Source: Saccharothrix sp. S26 (lineage in GTDB: Bacteria > Actinomycetota > Actinomycetes > Mycobacteriales > Pseudonocardiaceae). From it: 64,000 bases of DNA. Positions 55,214 to 64,000 of this stretch are shown here, one piece after another (positions within the stretch are counted from its first letter, which is position 1; each line of letters opens with the position of its first letter). The position numbers and the translations under genes are program-made. The notes under the pieces were generated by a model. That model was not told the DNA's origin. It searched no databases and was given only the letters and a program-made list of their open reading frames with translations. The DNA lies in assembly GCF_021390395.1 (NCBI RefSeq), contig NZ_JAJUWT010000022.1, positions 124,001 to 188,000 on the forward strand, read 5' to 3'.

Positions 55214-56110
55214 CTACTCGCCCTCCCGCGCGGCCAACCAGCCGTCCAGCTCCGCCATCGCGGTCGCCCCGTCGGCGTAGAACCGGACCGCCTCGACCAG
55301 CGCCGCCACCCCGCCCGGGTAGTTCTCGCAGGTCCGCAGGATGCTCACCACGTCACCGCGGTCGGTGGGCAGGCGCGGCACCGACCCCGCGAACGGCAGG
55401 TCCCGCAGCACCAGGTCACGCCCCTCACGGGTGTCGAACCCCGGCGTGCGGAGCAGGATCTCCACCCCCGCGTGCAACGCCGTCGGCTGCTGCGCCCCAC
55501 GCTGAGGACGACCGGGCGACGCCTGCGGCAGGTAGTCGTCCACCAACCTGACCCACGCCTTCGCCCGCACCTCCTTCACCTCCACCCGCACCAGGCGGAA
55601 CGCGTCCGGGTGCGCCGCCGGGTGGTGCACCACCACCGACTGGTAGAACGGGTCCGACGCGATCAGCACCAACGTCGCGTTCGACGACTTCAACGCCGAC
55701 TTCGCCTCGGCCGCGTCCAGAATCCGGCACACGAAGATCAGCTCCGGGCCGGTCTTGCCGCCGAACACGTCGTACGCGACCTCCCCGAAGTGCACCGCCA
55801 TCCGCATCCGCAGCCGCGCACCGTGCGAATGGGCCGCGTTGTGCTCCCGCAGCTTCGCCGCCACGCTCGTCGGCAACCGGTCGACCAGCCGCGCCTTCGG
55901 CACCTCACCCGGCAGCACCACGATCAGGCTGTCACCCGCGTCGTCCACCGACTTGCCGTCCCACGGCAGCCCGCACTCCGCGAACGCATCCATCAACACC
56001 TGGTACATGCCCCCGCGCGCGGCGAGCCGCTGGTGGGTCGTGCGCGTCGGATCGCCGTAACCCTCCACGTCGACCACCACGAACGACCGGTGCACCGCAG
56101 CCGACCCCAT
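55214..56110 (-). CDS. class III nucleotide cyclase-like protein with C-terminal effector-associated domain
   Basis: 298 aa, ATG behind GGGGAGG. Residues ~1-175 resemble class III cyclases: Asp14 in VVVDVEGYGD and Asp60 in VDDAGDSLIVVLP sit at the two metal-Asp positions, then MRMAVHFGEVAYD. I cannot confirm the substrate-defining residues, so activity is open. Residues ~215-295 (VEILLRTPGFD, VSILRTCENYPGGVAALVEA) match the effector-associated domain pattern (EAD2-like), an adaptor helical domain known from predicted bacterial conflict systems, where EADs recruit matching effectors. No effector with the same domain is adjacent. Divergent from the CNNM gene. Confidence 0.8.
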   Translation of the reverse strand: MGSAAVHRSFVVVDVEGYGDPTRTTHQRLAARGGMYQVLMDAFAECGLPWDGKSVDDAGDSLIVVLPGEVPKARLVDRLPTSVAAKLREHNAAHSHGARLRMRMAVHFGEVAYDVFGGKTGPELIFVCRILDAAEAKSALKSSNATLVLIASDPFYQSVVVHHPAAHPDAFRLVRVEVKEVRAKAWVRLVDDYLPQASPGRPQRGAQQPTALHAGVEILLRTPGFDTREGRDLVLRDLPFAGSVPRLPTDRGDVVSILRTCENYPGGVAALVEAVRFYADGATAMAELDGWLAAREGE

Positions 56111-56210
56111 GCGACCTCCCCACGCCTGTTGTAGCCCAGTCGGTCGCTCGAAGGCAGCCGCTCCACTCGAAATGACCAACCCTCCGGTTGCGGGACGCCC
56201 CGGTTCGGGT

Positions 56211-57488
56211 ATGGAGTCGGGTGTGGACGGGTACGGGTGGACGATCGGGCTTGTCGCGGTGCTGGTGGCGCTGAACGCGCTGTTCGCGGGCAGCGAGATG
56301 GCGTTGATCAGCCTGCGCGAGGGGCAGCTGCGGGCGCTGGAGCGCGACGACAAGCCGTCCGCGAAGACACTCGTGCGCCTCGCACGCGACCCCAACCGGT
56401 TCCTGGCCACCATCCAGATCGGCATCACCCTGGCCGGGTTCCTCGCCTCGGCGACGGCCGCCGTGTCACTGGCCGCACCGCTCGTGCCGGCGCTGTCGTT
56501 CCTCGGCGAGGCCGCGGACGCCGTCGCGATCGCGCTGGTCACGATCGTGCTGACGTTCCTGACCCTGGTGTTCGGCGAGCTCGCGCCCAAGCGGCTCGCG
56601 ATGCAGTACGCGCTGCGCTGGGCACTGCTCGTGGCACGGCCGCTGCACGTGCTGTCCACCGCCTCGCGGCCCGCCGTGTGGGCGTTGAGCGCGTCCACGA
56701 ACGTCGTGGTCCGGCTGTTCGGCGGCAAACCGGAAGCCGAGTCCGAGCAGATGTCCGCGGAGGAGCTGCGCGAGCTGGTGTCCGCCCAACGCGGCCTCAA
56801 CGCCGAACAACGCATGATCATGACCGGGGCGCTGGAGATCACCGAGCGCCGCCTGCGCGAAGTCCTCGTGCCACGCCGGTCCGTCGTCACGCTGACCGCC
56901 GAGATGGACGTGCCGTCCGCCCGCGCCGAACTCGCCGCCTCCGGCCACTCCCGCGCACCCGTGGCCCGCGGCGGGCACCTCGACGACGTCGTCGGCGTCG
57001 TCCACCTGCGCGACCTGCTCGACGACGGCGCCAAGCTGATCGACCTCGCCCGGCCACCGGTCGTGTTCCCCGACTCGGTGCGGGTGTCCGACGCGCTGCG
57101 CCGGTTCAAGGCCGAGCGCGAGCAGATGGGCCTGGTCGTGGACGAGCACGGCGCGGTCGACGGCATCATCACCCTCGAAGACCTGCTGGAGGAGATCGTC
57201 GGCGAGATCCTCGACGAAACCGACCGCGACGTGATGGCCGTCCGCAACGCCGCGGACGGCTCACTCGTCCTGCCCGGCACGTTCCCGATGCACGACCTGT
57301 CCGACATCGGCGTCGAGCTGCCCGACGCGCCCGAGGGCGACTACGCCACCATCGCCGGCCTGGTGCTGGTCGTGCTCGGCCGCATCCCCGAACGCCCCGG
57401 CGACCGGATCACGATCTCCGGCTGGACCGCCGAGGTGCTGAAAGTCGAACACCACGCCATCACGTCGGTGCGCCTGCGCCGCCGCTGA
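56211..57488 (+). CDS. CNNM/CorC-type membrane protein with CBS pair
   Basis: 425 aa; a GTG at 56223 behind GGAG is an alternative start. The DUF21/CNNM membrane domain (about 1-190; NALFAGSEMALISLREGQLR, ATIQIGITLAGFLAS, FGELAPKRLAMQYAL) precedes a CBS pair (VLVPRRSVVTLTAEMDV, LVVDEHGAVDGIITLEDLLE) and a CorC_HlyC domain (EGDYATIAGLVLVVLGRIP). Members export or gate magnesium/sodium; older names call them hemolysin C. Standing divergent from the cyclase-EAD gene, with no clear partner downstream. Confidence 0.93.
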   Translation: MESGVDGYGWTIGLVAVLVALNALFAGSEMALISLREGQLRALERDDKPSAKTLVRLARDPNRFLATIQIGITLAGFLASATAAVSLAAPLVPALSFLGEAADAVAIALVTIVLTFLTLVFGELAPKRLAMQYALRWALLVARPLHVLSTASRPAVWALSASTNVVVRLFGGKPEAESEQMSAEELRELVSAQRGLNAEQRMIMTGALEITERRLREVLVPRRSVVTLTAEMDVPSARAELAASGHSRAPVARGGHLDDVVGVVHLRDLLDDGAKLIDLARPPVVFPDSVRVSDALRRFKAEREQMGLVVDEHGAVDGIITLEDLLEEIVGEILDETDRDVMAVRNAADGSLVLPGTFPMHDLSDIGVELPDAPEGDYATIAGLVLVVLGRIPERPGDRITISGWTAEVLKVEHHAITSVRLRRR

Positions 57489-57579
57489 CCGGTGGCGCAG
57501 GCGCACAGCCCAGGGCCGGCCCGCCTCTGCCCTGGCCCGCCACCGCCTGCCAACCCTGCTGCTTGCCAACCCTGCCGCG

Positions 57580-57650
57580 TGCCGACCTACCAGCCCTGCC
57601 GCCTGCCGACCTACCGACCTGTGCCGACCTACCAGCCCTGCCGCCTACCG
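57580..57650. repeat. 42-base direct repeat between genes
   Basis: The block starting TGCCGACCTACCAGCCCTGC at 57580 recurs at 57622, about 1.7 copies, made of shorter CTGCC/GACCTACC words that also run back to about 57540. It lies in the gap between the convergent CNNM and peptidase genes and touches the peptidase stop. Confidence 0.7.
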
Positions 57651-59060
57651 GCCTGCCGCCGCGACCCACGCCTCCAGGCCCGCCACGTCGCGCGGCAGCG
57701 CCGCCGACAGCACGCGGTTGCCGCCCTCGGTCACCACGACGTTCTCCTCCAGCCGCACGCCGATGCCCCGCAGCTCCGGCGGCACGGTCTCGTCGTTCGG
57801 GTGGAAGTACAAGCCGGGCTCCACGGCCAGCGTCATGCCGACCTCCAACGTGCCCTCGTGGTAGGCCTCGGCCCGCGAGTTCGCGCAGTCGTGCACGTCC
57901 AACCCGAGGAAGTGCCCGACGCCGCACGTGATGTAGCGGCGGTGGTGCTGGCCGTCCGGGTCCAGCGACTCCTCCACCGACACGGGCAGCAGGCCCCAGT
58001 CGTGCAAGCCCTCGGCGAGCACCCGCATCGCCTCCCGGTGGAAGTCCCGGTACGCCGCACCCGGCCGCACCACCGCCAACGCCGCCACCGACGCCCGTTC
58101 GATCAGCTCGTGCACCTGCCGCTGCGCCGGGCTGTACGCGCCGGACACGGGCAACGTCCGGGTGATGTCCGCGGTGTAGAGCGTGTCCAGCTCCACGCCC
58201 GCGTCCAGCAGCAACACGGAGTCCTCGGGCACGGGACCGTCGTTGCGCACCCAGTGCAGCACGGGCGCGTGCGGCCCGGCGGCCACGATCGAGGCGTACC
58301 CCGGCCCGTTGCCGGCGGTACGGGCCCGCCGGTCGAACGTCCCCTGCAACCACCGCTCGCCACCGCCCTTGACGGCGGCCTGCAACTCGGCCGCCACGTC
58401 GGCGAAGCCGAGGATCGTCGCGTCGACCGCGGCCTGGAGCTGGTCGACCTCCCAGTCATCCTTGACCCGCCGCAGCTCGGCCAGCACGGTGCGCAGCTGG
58501 GCGGTGTGGTCCGCGCCGGTCAACGCGTCCAGCAGCGGGTCGACACCCCAGGTCGCGTGCACGGCCGGCAGCCGCCCGCGCAGCGCCGACGGCAGCTCGT
58601 GCAGCGGGCGGCAGTGCACGCCCAGCGCCTCGCCCCACTCGGCCAGCCCGGGCACCGGCCCGATCCACAGCTCGCCGTCCCGGGCGTTGGCGAAGAAGTC
58701 CGGCTCGTCCGGCCCGGCGGGGGGCCGCAGGAACAGCTCGGCGTCGTGCCCACCGGCCACCGGCTGCATCACCAGCACCGCGCCCTCCGCGGCGCAGCCC
58801 GTCAACCAGGAGAAGTCGGAGTCGGGCCGGAACCCGTAGTCGGTGTCGTTGGACCGCACGGGAGCCCATCCCGCCGCCACGGCGATGCGCGCGCCGGGCA
58901 GCGCGGCACTGAGCCGATCCCGATGCGCCGCCGCTGCCTGCGCCGCGCCGGGCGCGACGCGGGCGGCGCGGTCGGCCGGGCCCCAGCCGTGCTGGACGAA
59001 CTCGCGGAACCCGGAGGCGTCGACGAGCTTGCTCGGGTCGCGGCGGGCAGGTTTGGTCAC
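57645..59060 (-). CDS. Xaa-Pro aminopeptidase (M24, PepP-like)
   Basis: 471 aa, GTG start. The N-terminal domain (about 45-175; NDTDYGFRPDSDFSWLTG) is the aminopeptidase-P creatinase-like part. The pita-bread catalytic domain carries the dinuclear metal ligands: Asp in LLLDAGVELD and YTADITR, His in GVGHFLGLDVHD, Glu in LAVEPGLYF and RLEENVVV. It removes the first residue before proline in peptides, in the cytosol. The gene end abuts the direct-repeat gap; its upstream side faces copy 2 of the double-hairpin element. Confidence 0.95.
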   Translation of the reverse strand: MTKPARRDPSKLVDASGFREFVQHGWGPADRAARVAPGAAQAAAAHRDRLSAALPGARIAVAAGWAPVRSNDTDYGFRPDSDFSWLTGCAAEGAVLVMQPVAGGHDAELFLRPPAGPDEPDFFANARDGELWIGPVPGLAEWGEALGVHCRPLHELPSALRGRLPAVHATWGVDPLLDALTGADHTAQLRTVLAELRRVKDDWEVDQLQAAVDATILGFADVAAELQAAVKGGGERWLQGTFDRRARTAGNGPGYASIVAAGPHAPVLHWVRNDGPVPEDSVLLLDAGVELDTLYTADITRTLPVSGAYSPAQRQVHELIERASVAALAVVRPGAAYRDFHREAMRVLAEGLHDWGLLPVSVEESLDPDGQHHRRYITCGVGHFLGLDVHDCANSRAEAYHEGTLEVGMTLAVEPGLYFHPNDETVPPELRGIGVRLEENVVVTEGGNRVLSAALPRDVAGLEAWVAAAGR

Positions 59061-59884
59061 CGTGGGCAGCCTTTCGGGTCGGGGCCGTGTGCGCGCCCGA
59101 CCGCGATCGGCGACCAGGCGACAACCACGATGCTCTCACCAACCCCGACCGCACCCCGTCACCCCATCACCCCCGTCACCCATCCCTCCACCTGTCATCC
59201 CTCCACCTGCCATGCCTCCCCGCCGCCGGGCCGGCCGTTTTATCCGGCTAACGTGAGAAATGCGGTTTAGGTTGTCAAAGGTTGCATCATTCACTCGACC
59301 GAGTGGTCCAACCCAACCGCAACGGACCCGGAGCCCCACCGCAGAGGCCCGATTTGACATGGGTTCGGGTGCTTTAGGCTGGTCGAAGCCGGCAGGTCTG
59401 GCGGGACGCTTTTCCCCGCCGGGCCTGCCGGCTTTGGCCTGCCTGGAGTGCCCGTAAGGGCCCCATGTCAAATCGAGCCGGGAGTGAGTAGCGGCTTGGG
59501 GTAGAAACGAAAAGCCAAAAGAAAAAGAGTCCTCGCCGGACGGGCAGATCAGCAGGATGACCCCAACCGCTGCGGGAAGTTCCTGTTTCGTCGTGGGGCC
59601 GGGTTTCGTGTCATCCCACCGACCTCCCTACGGGCTACCACACGCGTCAAGGGGAGCGCGGCCCACAGTGAAGGCCGCGGGCAAAGCTGAACCCGCGCTC
59701 CCCTTGACACGTGCGGCAGGGCGGAGCCAGGTCGGCGGGATGACACGAAGCCCTCGTTTTGCGGGAAGGGCGTGCCAGTGGACGGGTAGGCGCGGGGTGT
59801 GCGGGGTGGGTTTTGCTGAAACGGGCTCCTCTGCGTGGGCGATCCGGTAGGTAACACCTACGGCGACCTACGGCAGGTGAGTGG
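59061..59884. other. 824-base intergenic region holding repeat copy 2
   Basis: Between the divergent peptidase and membrane-hydrolase genes. It holds a 15-base tandem repeat CATCCCTCCACCTGT/C (59181-59210), the double-hairpin copy (59323-59786), and a GGTGAG ribosome site before the ATG at 59885. No gene is seen. Confidence 0.6.
59323..59786 (-). repeat. double-hairpin repeat element, copy 2 (inverted)
   Basis: 464 bases, the near-exact reverse complement of 14639-15110. Hairpins B and A come in mirrored order, with the same arms and only scattered substitutions. The main differences are the ~23-base variable stretch beside hairpin A and a small length change in the T-rich spacer. The flanking sequences are unrelated to copy 1, so the unit boundaries are sharp at CCCGTCCACTGG on one side and GGTTCCGGGTCCG (GGCTCCGGGTCCG here) on the other. 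Confidence 0.9.
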
Positions 59885-62416
59885 ATGCGTCCCGAGGACG
59901 TGGTCGAACTGCGGGTGCACGGGGTGTCGGGCACCCCGCCGGAAGCGATGCTCGGGGATCCGTTCCCCACGCCGGTGGCGGGTGACGACGTGGCCAGGTT
60001 CCTGCGGGCCGGGAAGCCGGTGACGGCGGTCGGCAGTGGGCGGGTGCGGGTGGTGGAGGCGTTCCACTGGGGGCGGTTCACGTCGGGTGGGGCCAGTCGG
60101 GCGTTGTGGTTGGTGTTGATCCCGTTCGCGATCCTGAACCTGGCCCGGTACGCGTTGTTGGGGGCCGGGCGGTTCGCCGAGGCGGTGTTGCGGCTGCTCG
60201 GGCTCGTGCTGACCGGCATGTTGGTCACGGCCACGGCGTACGTGTCGTTGGAGCTGCTGGTGCGGCAGTGCGCGGGGACGGCGGTGTGCCGGGCGGAGCG
60301 CCTCGGGTTCTTCGAGGGGTGGCCGTTCGGGGCGTTGCTGCTGGTCGGGATGGTGCCGCCGGGGTTGGTGATCACCGTGTTGTGGTGGTTCGGCCGGCAG
60401 ACGTTCCTGTACGAGCCGAAGGGCACCCATCACGTGTGGGAGACGCGGACGGGCAGCTTGGGCGACTACGCGTTCTGGCACACGTCGCCGCGCACGCCGG
60501 TGTTGCGGGACGCGCACGTGGCGGCGGCGTGCGCGCTGGTCGGGGTGCTGTACGCGGGGGCGTTGCGGACGGCGCAGCCGGGGCGGCCGTCGGACGTGCT
60601 GTCGTGGACGGTGGTGGGGCTGGGCGCGCTGGTGCTGGCGTGGGCGGTCGGGTGCGTGGTGGTGTCGCCGGATCGGCGGGACGTGGACTCGCGGGCGCTC
60701 AAGTGGGTGTCGGTGGGGTACTTGCTGGTCGCGGCGGGGTTGGCGACGTGGTTCCTGTGGCGGGTGCCGACCGGTGCGGACGGGTCGGTGACGCCGTTGG
60801 CCGGGTTCGAGGCGGTGACCAACGTGCTGTCGGCGGCGGCGATGGTGCTGTTGGTCGTGTTGCTGGGGGCGTGCGTGCGCATGCGGCGCTCGGCGCGCGG
60901 GGTCGAGTTGATGGGGGTGGACAAGCGGTTCCGGCCCCTGTGGCACGGGTACGCGGCGGTGGTGATCGCGGCGCTCGCCACGACGTTGGCGGTCGGGTTC
61001 AGCGGTGGGTTGGCGTACCGGGTGGTGGACTGGGTCGGCGAGCCGGTGGCGCGGGCCGGGCGGCCGGGGTTGGTGCTGGGCACGGGCTACCTGGTCGGCG
61101 CGGGCTTGTGGGGTGTGCTGGCGATCGCGTTCCCGCTGCTGGTGGCCCCGGTGGTGGCGGCGATGGTGCGGCAGGTGTCGAGCGCGCTGGTGTTCGCGGC
61201 CGGGTCGGTGGTCGCGGCGGTGGCGGTGGTGTTGCGGTGGACGTCCCTGCCGGGGTGGGCGTCCTGGGGTGCGGTGGTCGTGGCCGGGGCGTTGTACGCG
61301 GTGGGGGTGGTTTCCTGCCTGCGGCACGCGATCGGCGTGGCGGTCCGCGACGGTGTGGTGGCCGACTACCCGGGACGACCGGACCGGCCCGGGATCGGCA
61401 AGGTGGCGTTGACCCAGCGGCTGGCGTCGGCGAAGTACCGCTACCACTGGCTGCTCGGCGCGGTCGCGTTGTCGGGCGGGGTGCTGGTGGCGGCGGGCGG
61501 TGGTCTCGCGCTGGCCCGGCTCGTCCACCCCGACTGGCGGGCCGCGCCGCCGTCGGGCCTGGCCGACTGGCTGTCGACGGTTCCGGCACGGGAGCTGGGC
61601 GCGCTGGGCAGCCTCGTGGTGTCCGGTGTCGTGGTGGTCTTGTTGTTGTTGGGTGTGCGGACGTGGCAGAGCCCGCGGATGCGCACGGTGGTCGGGATCG
61701 TGTGGGACCTGGTGGCCTTCTGGCCGCGGTTGGCGCACCCGATCTGCCCGCCGCCCTACGGCGGCCGCGCCACCATCGAGCTGACGTCCCGCGCGGTCCG
61801 GCTGGCCGGGCACCACGACGTGGGCGCGGTCGTGCTGTCCGGGCACAGCCAGGGCAGCGTGGTGTGCTTCGCCGCCCTGTCGTTGTTGCGGCGGGAGGCC
61901 GAGCGGCCAGACCCGGCCGACGGCGAGCGGTACATCAGGCAGGCGGACGCGGTCGCGGCGCTGCGCCGGGTCGGCCTGGTCACCTACGGCTCGCAGTTGC
62001 AGTGGGCGTACTCGCGGCTGTTCCCGCACTACCTCGGGCACGCCGAGCTCGCCCGCCTGCACGCCGACCTGGGCGACCGGTGGTGGAACGTGCACCGGGC
62101 CACCGACCCGCTGGGCGGCCCGGTGCAGGTGTGGCCGGAGACGGTGCAGGAGCGGCTGACCGCCGGCCCGAAGCTGTGGGGCGTGCGGTGCGGCAACGAC
62201 GTGCGGCTGCGCGACCCGGAGTTCCTCGACCCCGACCCGGACATGGTCGCCTCGCCGTTGCGCGGGCACAGCTACTACTACGACGACCCGGTGTTCGACG
62301 AGGTGGTGGCGCGGGTCGCGGACGCTGTCACGGCACCCCGCACCACCGTCGTGCTCGGCGACCTCACGTTGTCGGGCGACCCCCTGGCACGGGGACGCGT
62401 CAACCCAGGCGGGTGA
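59885..62416 (+). CDS. large membrane protein with C-terminal alpha/beta-hydrolase
   Basis: 843 aa. The N-terminus VVELRVHGVSGTPPEAML is a hydrolase-like oxyanion strand. About ten to twelve membrane helices follow (~75-610). The cytosolic C-terminal part has the nucleophile Ser655 in VVLSGHSQGSVV and a late GHSYYYDDPVF that may hold the catalytic His. The fold thus appears split around a long membrane insertion. Similar actinobacterial proteins are annotated only as integral membrane or lipase-like; substrate unknown, a lipid is plausible. The last 17 bases overlap the convergent sigma-factor gene. Confidence 0.85.
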   Translation: MRPEDVVELRVHGVSGTPPEAMLGDPFPTPVAGDDVARFLRAGKPVTAVGSGRVRVVEAFHWGRFTSGGASRALWLVLIPFAILNLARYALLGAGRFAEAVLRLLGLVLTGMLVTATAYVSLELLVRQCAGTAVCRAERLGFFEGWPFGALLLVGMVPPGLVITVLWWFGRQTFLYEPKGTHHVWETRTGSLGDYAFWHTSPRTPVLRDAHVAAACALVGVLYAGALRTAQPGRPSDVLSWTVVGLGALVLAWAVGCVVVSPDRRDVDSRALKWVSVGYLLVAAGLATWFLWRVPTGADGSVTPLAGFEAVTNVLSAAAMVLLVVLLGACVRMRRSARGVELMGVDKRFRPLWHGYAAVVIAALATTLAVGFSGGLAYRVVDWVGEPVARAGRPGLVLGTGYLVGAGLWGVLAIAFPLLVAPVVAAMVRQVSSALVFAAGSVVAAVAVVLRWTSLPGWASWGAVVVAGALYAVGVVSCLRHAIGVAVRDGVVADYPGRPDRPGIGKVALTQRLASAKYRYHWLLGAVALSGGVLVAAGGGLALARLVHPDWRAAPPSGLADWLSTVPARELGALGSLVVSGVVVVLLLLGVRTWQSPRMRTVVGIVWDLVAFWPRLAHPICPPPYGGRATIELTSRAVRLAGHHDVGAVVLSGHSQGSVVCFAALSLLRREAERPDPADGERYIRQADAVAALRRVGLVTYGSQLQWAYSRLFPHYLGHAELARLHADLGDRWWNVHRATDPLGGPVQVWPETVQERLTAGPKLWGVRCGNDVRLRDPEFLDPDPDMVASPLRGHSYYYDDPVFDEVVARVADAVTAPRTTVVLGDLTLSGDPLARGRVNPGG

Positions 62417-63239
62417 GCTTGTCCGGGTTGGTGATGGAGTAGACGCCGGCGACCAGGTCGCCGCGCAGCTCCAGCACCAGCACGGCGAACGGCCCGCCGT
62501 CGGCGAACAGCAGCACCGCCGGGTCGCCGTGCACGCGGCGCAACCGCACGTCCACCGTGTCCGGCACGCCCTCGGCCACGGCGATCAGCAGCCGTGCCAC
62601 CCGCTCGCGGCCGTGCACCGGGTCCGGGCTGGTGGCGGGGCCCTTGCCGCCGCCGTCGGTCCACAGCGCCACGTCCGGCGCGAGCACGCGCAGCAGCCCT
62701 TCGAGGTCGCCGCCGAGCGCGGCGGCCATGAACCGCTCGGTGACCTGCCGCCGCGTGCGCGGGTCCACCGCGTACCGGGGCCGCCGGGCCTCGACGTGCT
62801 CGCGCGCCCGGTGCGCGAGCTGGCGGACCGCGGCCGGGCTGCGGCCGAGGATGGCCGCGATCTCCGGGTGCGCGTACCCGAACACCTCGTGCAGCACGAA
62901 CACCGCCCGTTCGGCCGGGGTGAGGGTCTCCAGCACCACCAGCACGGCCATGGAGAACTCCTCGCCGCGCACCACCTCGTCCGCCGCGTCACCCACGAGC
63001 GGTTCGGGCAGCCACTGGCCCGGGTAGGTCTCGCGGCCGGCGCGCTCACGGCGGCGCAACGCGTGGTTGACCGCGATCCGGACCAGGTAGGCGCGCGCGT
63101 TGCGGACGTCCCGCTCGGGCGCCCACGACAGCCACGTCTCCTGGAGCACGTCCTCGGTGTCGGCGACCGTGCCGAGCATCCCGTAGACGATGGAGAACAG
63201 CAGTTCCCGGTGTTCGACGAACGCGTCCGTGCCGCCCAT
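62400..63239 (-). CDS. ECF41-type sigma factor with SnoaL-like C-terminal domain
   Basis: 279 aa, ATG behind GGGAGGG. Sigma-2 (VADTEDVLQETWLSW), sigma-4 (HPEIAAILGRSPAAVRQLAHRAR) and a C-terminal SnoaL-like domain. The ECF41 signatures WLPEP, DGGGK and NPDKL are all present; in ECF41 the C-terminal domain acts as a built-in anti-sigma/sensing domain. An ECF41-like promoter lies before its start, so it is probably autoregulated. It is divergent from an amidohydrolase, a possible regulon member. Confidence 0.95.
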   Translation of the reverse strand: MGGTDAFVEHRELLFSIVYGMLGTVADTEDVLQETWLSWAPERDVRNARAYLVRIAVNHALRRRERAGRETYPGQWLPEPLVGDAADEVVRGEEFSMAVLVVLETLTPAERAVFVLHEVFGYAHPEIAAILGRSPAAVRQLAHRAREHVEARRPRYAVDPRTRRQVTERFMAAALGGDLEGLLRVLAPDVALWTDGGGKGPATSPDPVHGRERVARLLIAVAEGVPDTVDVRLRRVHGDPAVLLFADGGPFAVLVLELRGDLVAGVYSITNPDKLTRLG

Positions 63240-63274
63240 GGTCCCTCCCTCGTGTCCCATCCCAGAGCGATGTG

Positions 63275-63301
63275 GACAGCGGATCGTGACGCGGTGTGAC
63301 G
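63275..63301 (-). promoter_or_regulatory. ECF41-like autoregulatory promoter
   Basis: On the minus strand CGTCACA (63295-63301), 16-base spacer, TGTC (63275-63278). ECF41 promoters are TGTCACA-N16-CGTC, so each element differs by one base. It lies 35 bases before the sigma-factor ATG. Confidence 0.55.
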
Positions 63302-63378
63302 TGGACCTCAGCACGTCACGGTCACCCGGCCGCGCTCCCTCTTGGTTGGCGACTCGATCCGCTGGAGAGGAGAACACC

Positions 63379-64000
63379 ATGCGAACCCTGATCCGCGACG
63401 TGCGCCTGTTCGACGGCCACCGCGTCGTGCCGCGCGCCGACGTGCTGGTCGACGGCCCGCTGATCGCCGAGCCCGGTGGCCGGTGCGACGTCGAGGTGGA
63501 CGGCCGGGGCAGGACCCTGCTGCCCGGCCTGATCGACGGGCACACCCACACCTTCGACGGGAGCCTGGCCGCGGCGCTGGCGGCGGGGGTGACGACCGAG
63601 CTGGACATGTTCTGCCTGCCGGGCAACCTCGCCCGGCAGCGCGCGCTGGCCGCGTCCCGTGACGACGTGGCCGACCTGCGCAGCGCGGGCGTGCTGGCCA
63701 CCGCGCCGGGCGGGCACCCCAGCCAGCTCTTGGCGTCGTCGGGCGACGAGTTCGGCGACGCCGCGCGGCCGTTCGAGACCGTGGCCGACGTGGCGCAGGC
63801 GCGGGCGTTCGTCGCCGCACGCGCGGCGGAGAGGGTGGACTACCTGAAGGTCGTGATCGACGACGGCGCCGTGCACGGCACGACCTTGCCCACCCTCGCC
63901 CCGGAGGTGGTGGAAGCGCTGGTCGACGCCGCGCACGGGCACGGCCTGAAGGTCATCGCGCACGCCATCACGGCCCAGGAGGTCGGGATCGCGGTGGACG
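63379..64000 (+). CDS. amidohydrolase, partial (runs off the right edge)
   Basis: 207 codons are visible, starting at an ATG behind GGAGAGGAG; no stop is reached. The start shows a small beta domain (RTLIRDVRLFDGHRVVPRAD), then LLPGLIDGHTHTFDG with the HxH metal motif. The carbamylated-lysine position is probably in DYLKVVIDDG, and a further metal His is in KVIAHAIT. This is the imidazolonepropionase/prolidase-like branch of amidohydrolases. It is divergent from the ECF41 sigma gene. Confidence 0.93.
   Translation, partial: MRTLIRDVRLFDGHRVVPRADVLVDGPLIAEPGGRCDVEVDGRGRTLLPGLIDGHTHTFDGSLAAALAAGVTTELDMFCLPGNLARQRALAASRDDVADLRSAGVLATAPGGHPSQLLASSGDEFGDAARPFETVADVAQARAFVAARAAERVDYLKVVIDDGAVHGTTLPTLAPEVVEALVDAAHGHGLKVIAHAITAQEVGIAVD

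Noticed and set aside
57540-57650. Direct repeats considered as a small CRISPR array
   Set aside because: Only ~1.7 copies with no unique spacers; simple tandem duplication.
59181-59221. 15-base tandem repeats as an origin or iteron array
   Set aside because: Just over two copies, no AT-rich stretch and no replication gene nearby.

Overview
The window is very GC-rich DNA with strong G/C third-codon bias, many GTG starts, 4-base ATGA/GTGA gene junctions and several -10 boxes lying 6-8 bases from start codons. This fits an actinomycete, most likely Pseudonocardiales (Saccharothrix/Lentzea/Actinosynnema-like). The taxon is inferred from style and gene content, not from a marker gene.

Layout. 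(1) 1-11.3 kb is the right end of a hybrid NRPS-PKS cluster: an NRPS C-A-T module cut by the window edge, a KS-AT-ACP-TE module, an MFS exporter, a P450, a type II thioesterase and a stand-alone A-T protein with a threonine-like code. The genes are tightly packed and probably one operon. (2) 11.3-14.6 kb holds an aldo/keto reductase, a cyclase-family hydrolase and an epoxide hydrolase with three operator-like dyads at its start. (3) 14.6-15.1 kb is a 472-base element of two long imperfect hairpins; a nearly identical copy lies inverted at 59.3-59.8 kb, so the pair brackets about 44 kb. (4) 15.1-29.2 kb carries a PhoD phosphatase/secreted propeller operon, a LacI-controlled GH2 glycosidase, a NarL-type two-component system whose kinase has a repeat-built linker, a subtilase lacking its catalytic Asp, and a trypsin-like protease fused to a NUC1 nuclease. 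(5) 29.2-38.7 kb: CGNR regulator, metallo-hydrolase, TerC exporter behind a yybP-ykoY riboswitch, surface lipoprotein, methyltransferase, iron-box-controlled siderophore-interacting protein, glmS and a small partner. (6) 38.8-48.0 kb: an AraC regulator, a domesticated IS630-like protein, and a copper/cell-envelope block (CopCD, YcnI, two-domain multicopper oxidase, large cupredoxin-propeller protein), then an MmpS-like protein. (7) 48.1-62.4 kb: imine-reductase-like enzyme with a divergent GlxA-type regulator, pentapeptide-repeat membrane protein, two MFS transporters (one with a winged-helix tail), a cyclase/effector-associated-domain protein, a CNNM/CorC protein, an M24 peptidase and a membrane alpha/beta-hydrolase. 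(8) 62.4-64 kb: an ECF41-type sigma factor and the start of an amidohydrolase.

No tRNA, rRNA or CRISPR array was seen. The best candidates for new biology are the protease-nuclease fusion, the cyclase-EAD protein, the double-hairpin inverted element pair, the degenerate subtilase and the DDE-less transposase-like protein. All residue numbers and alignments were made by eye.
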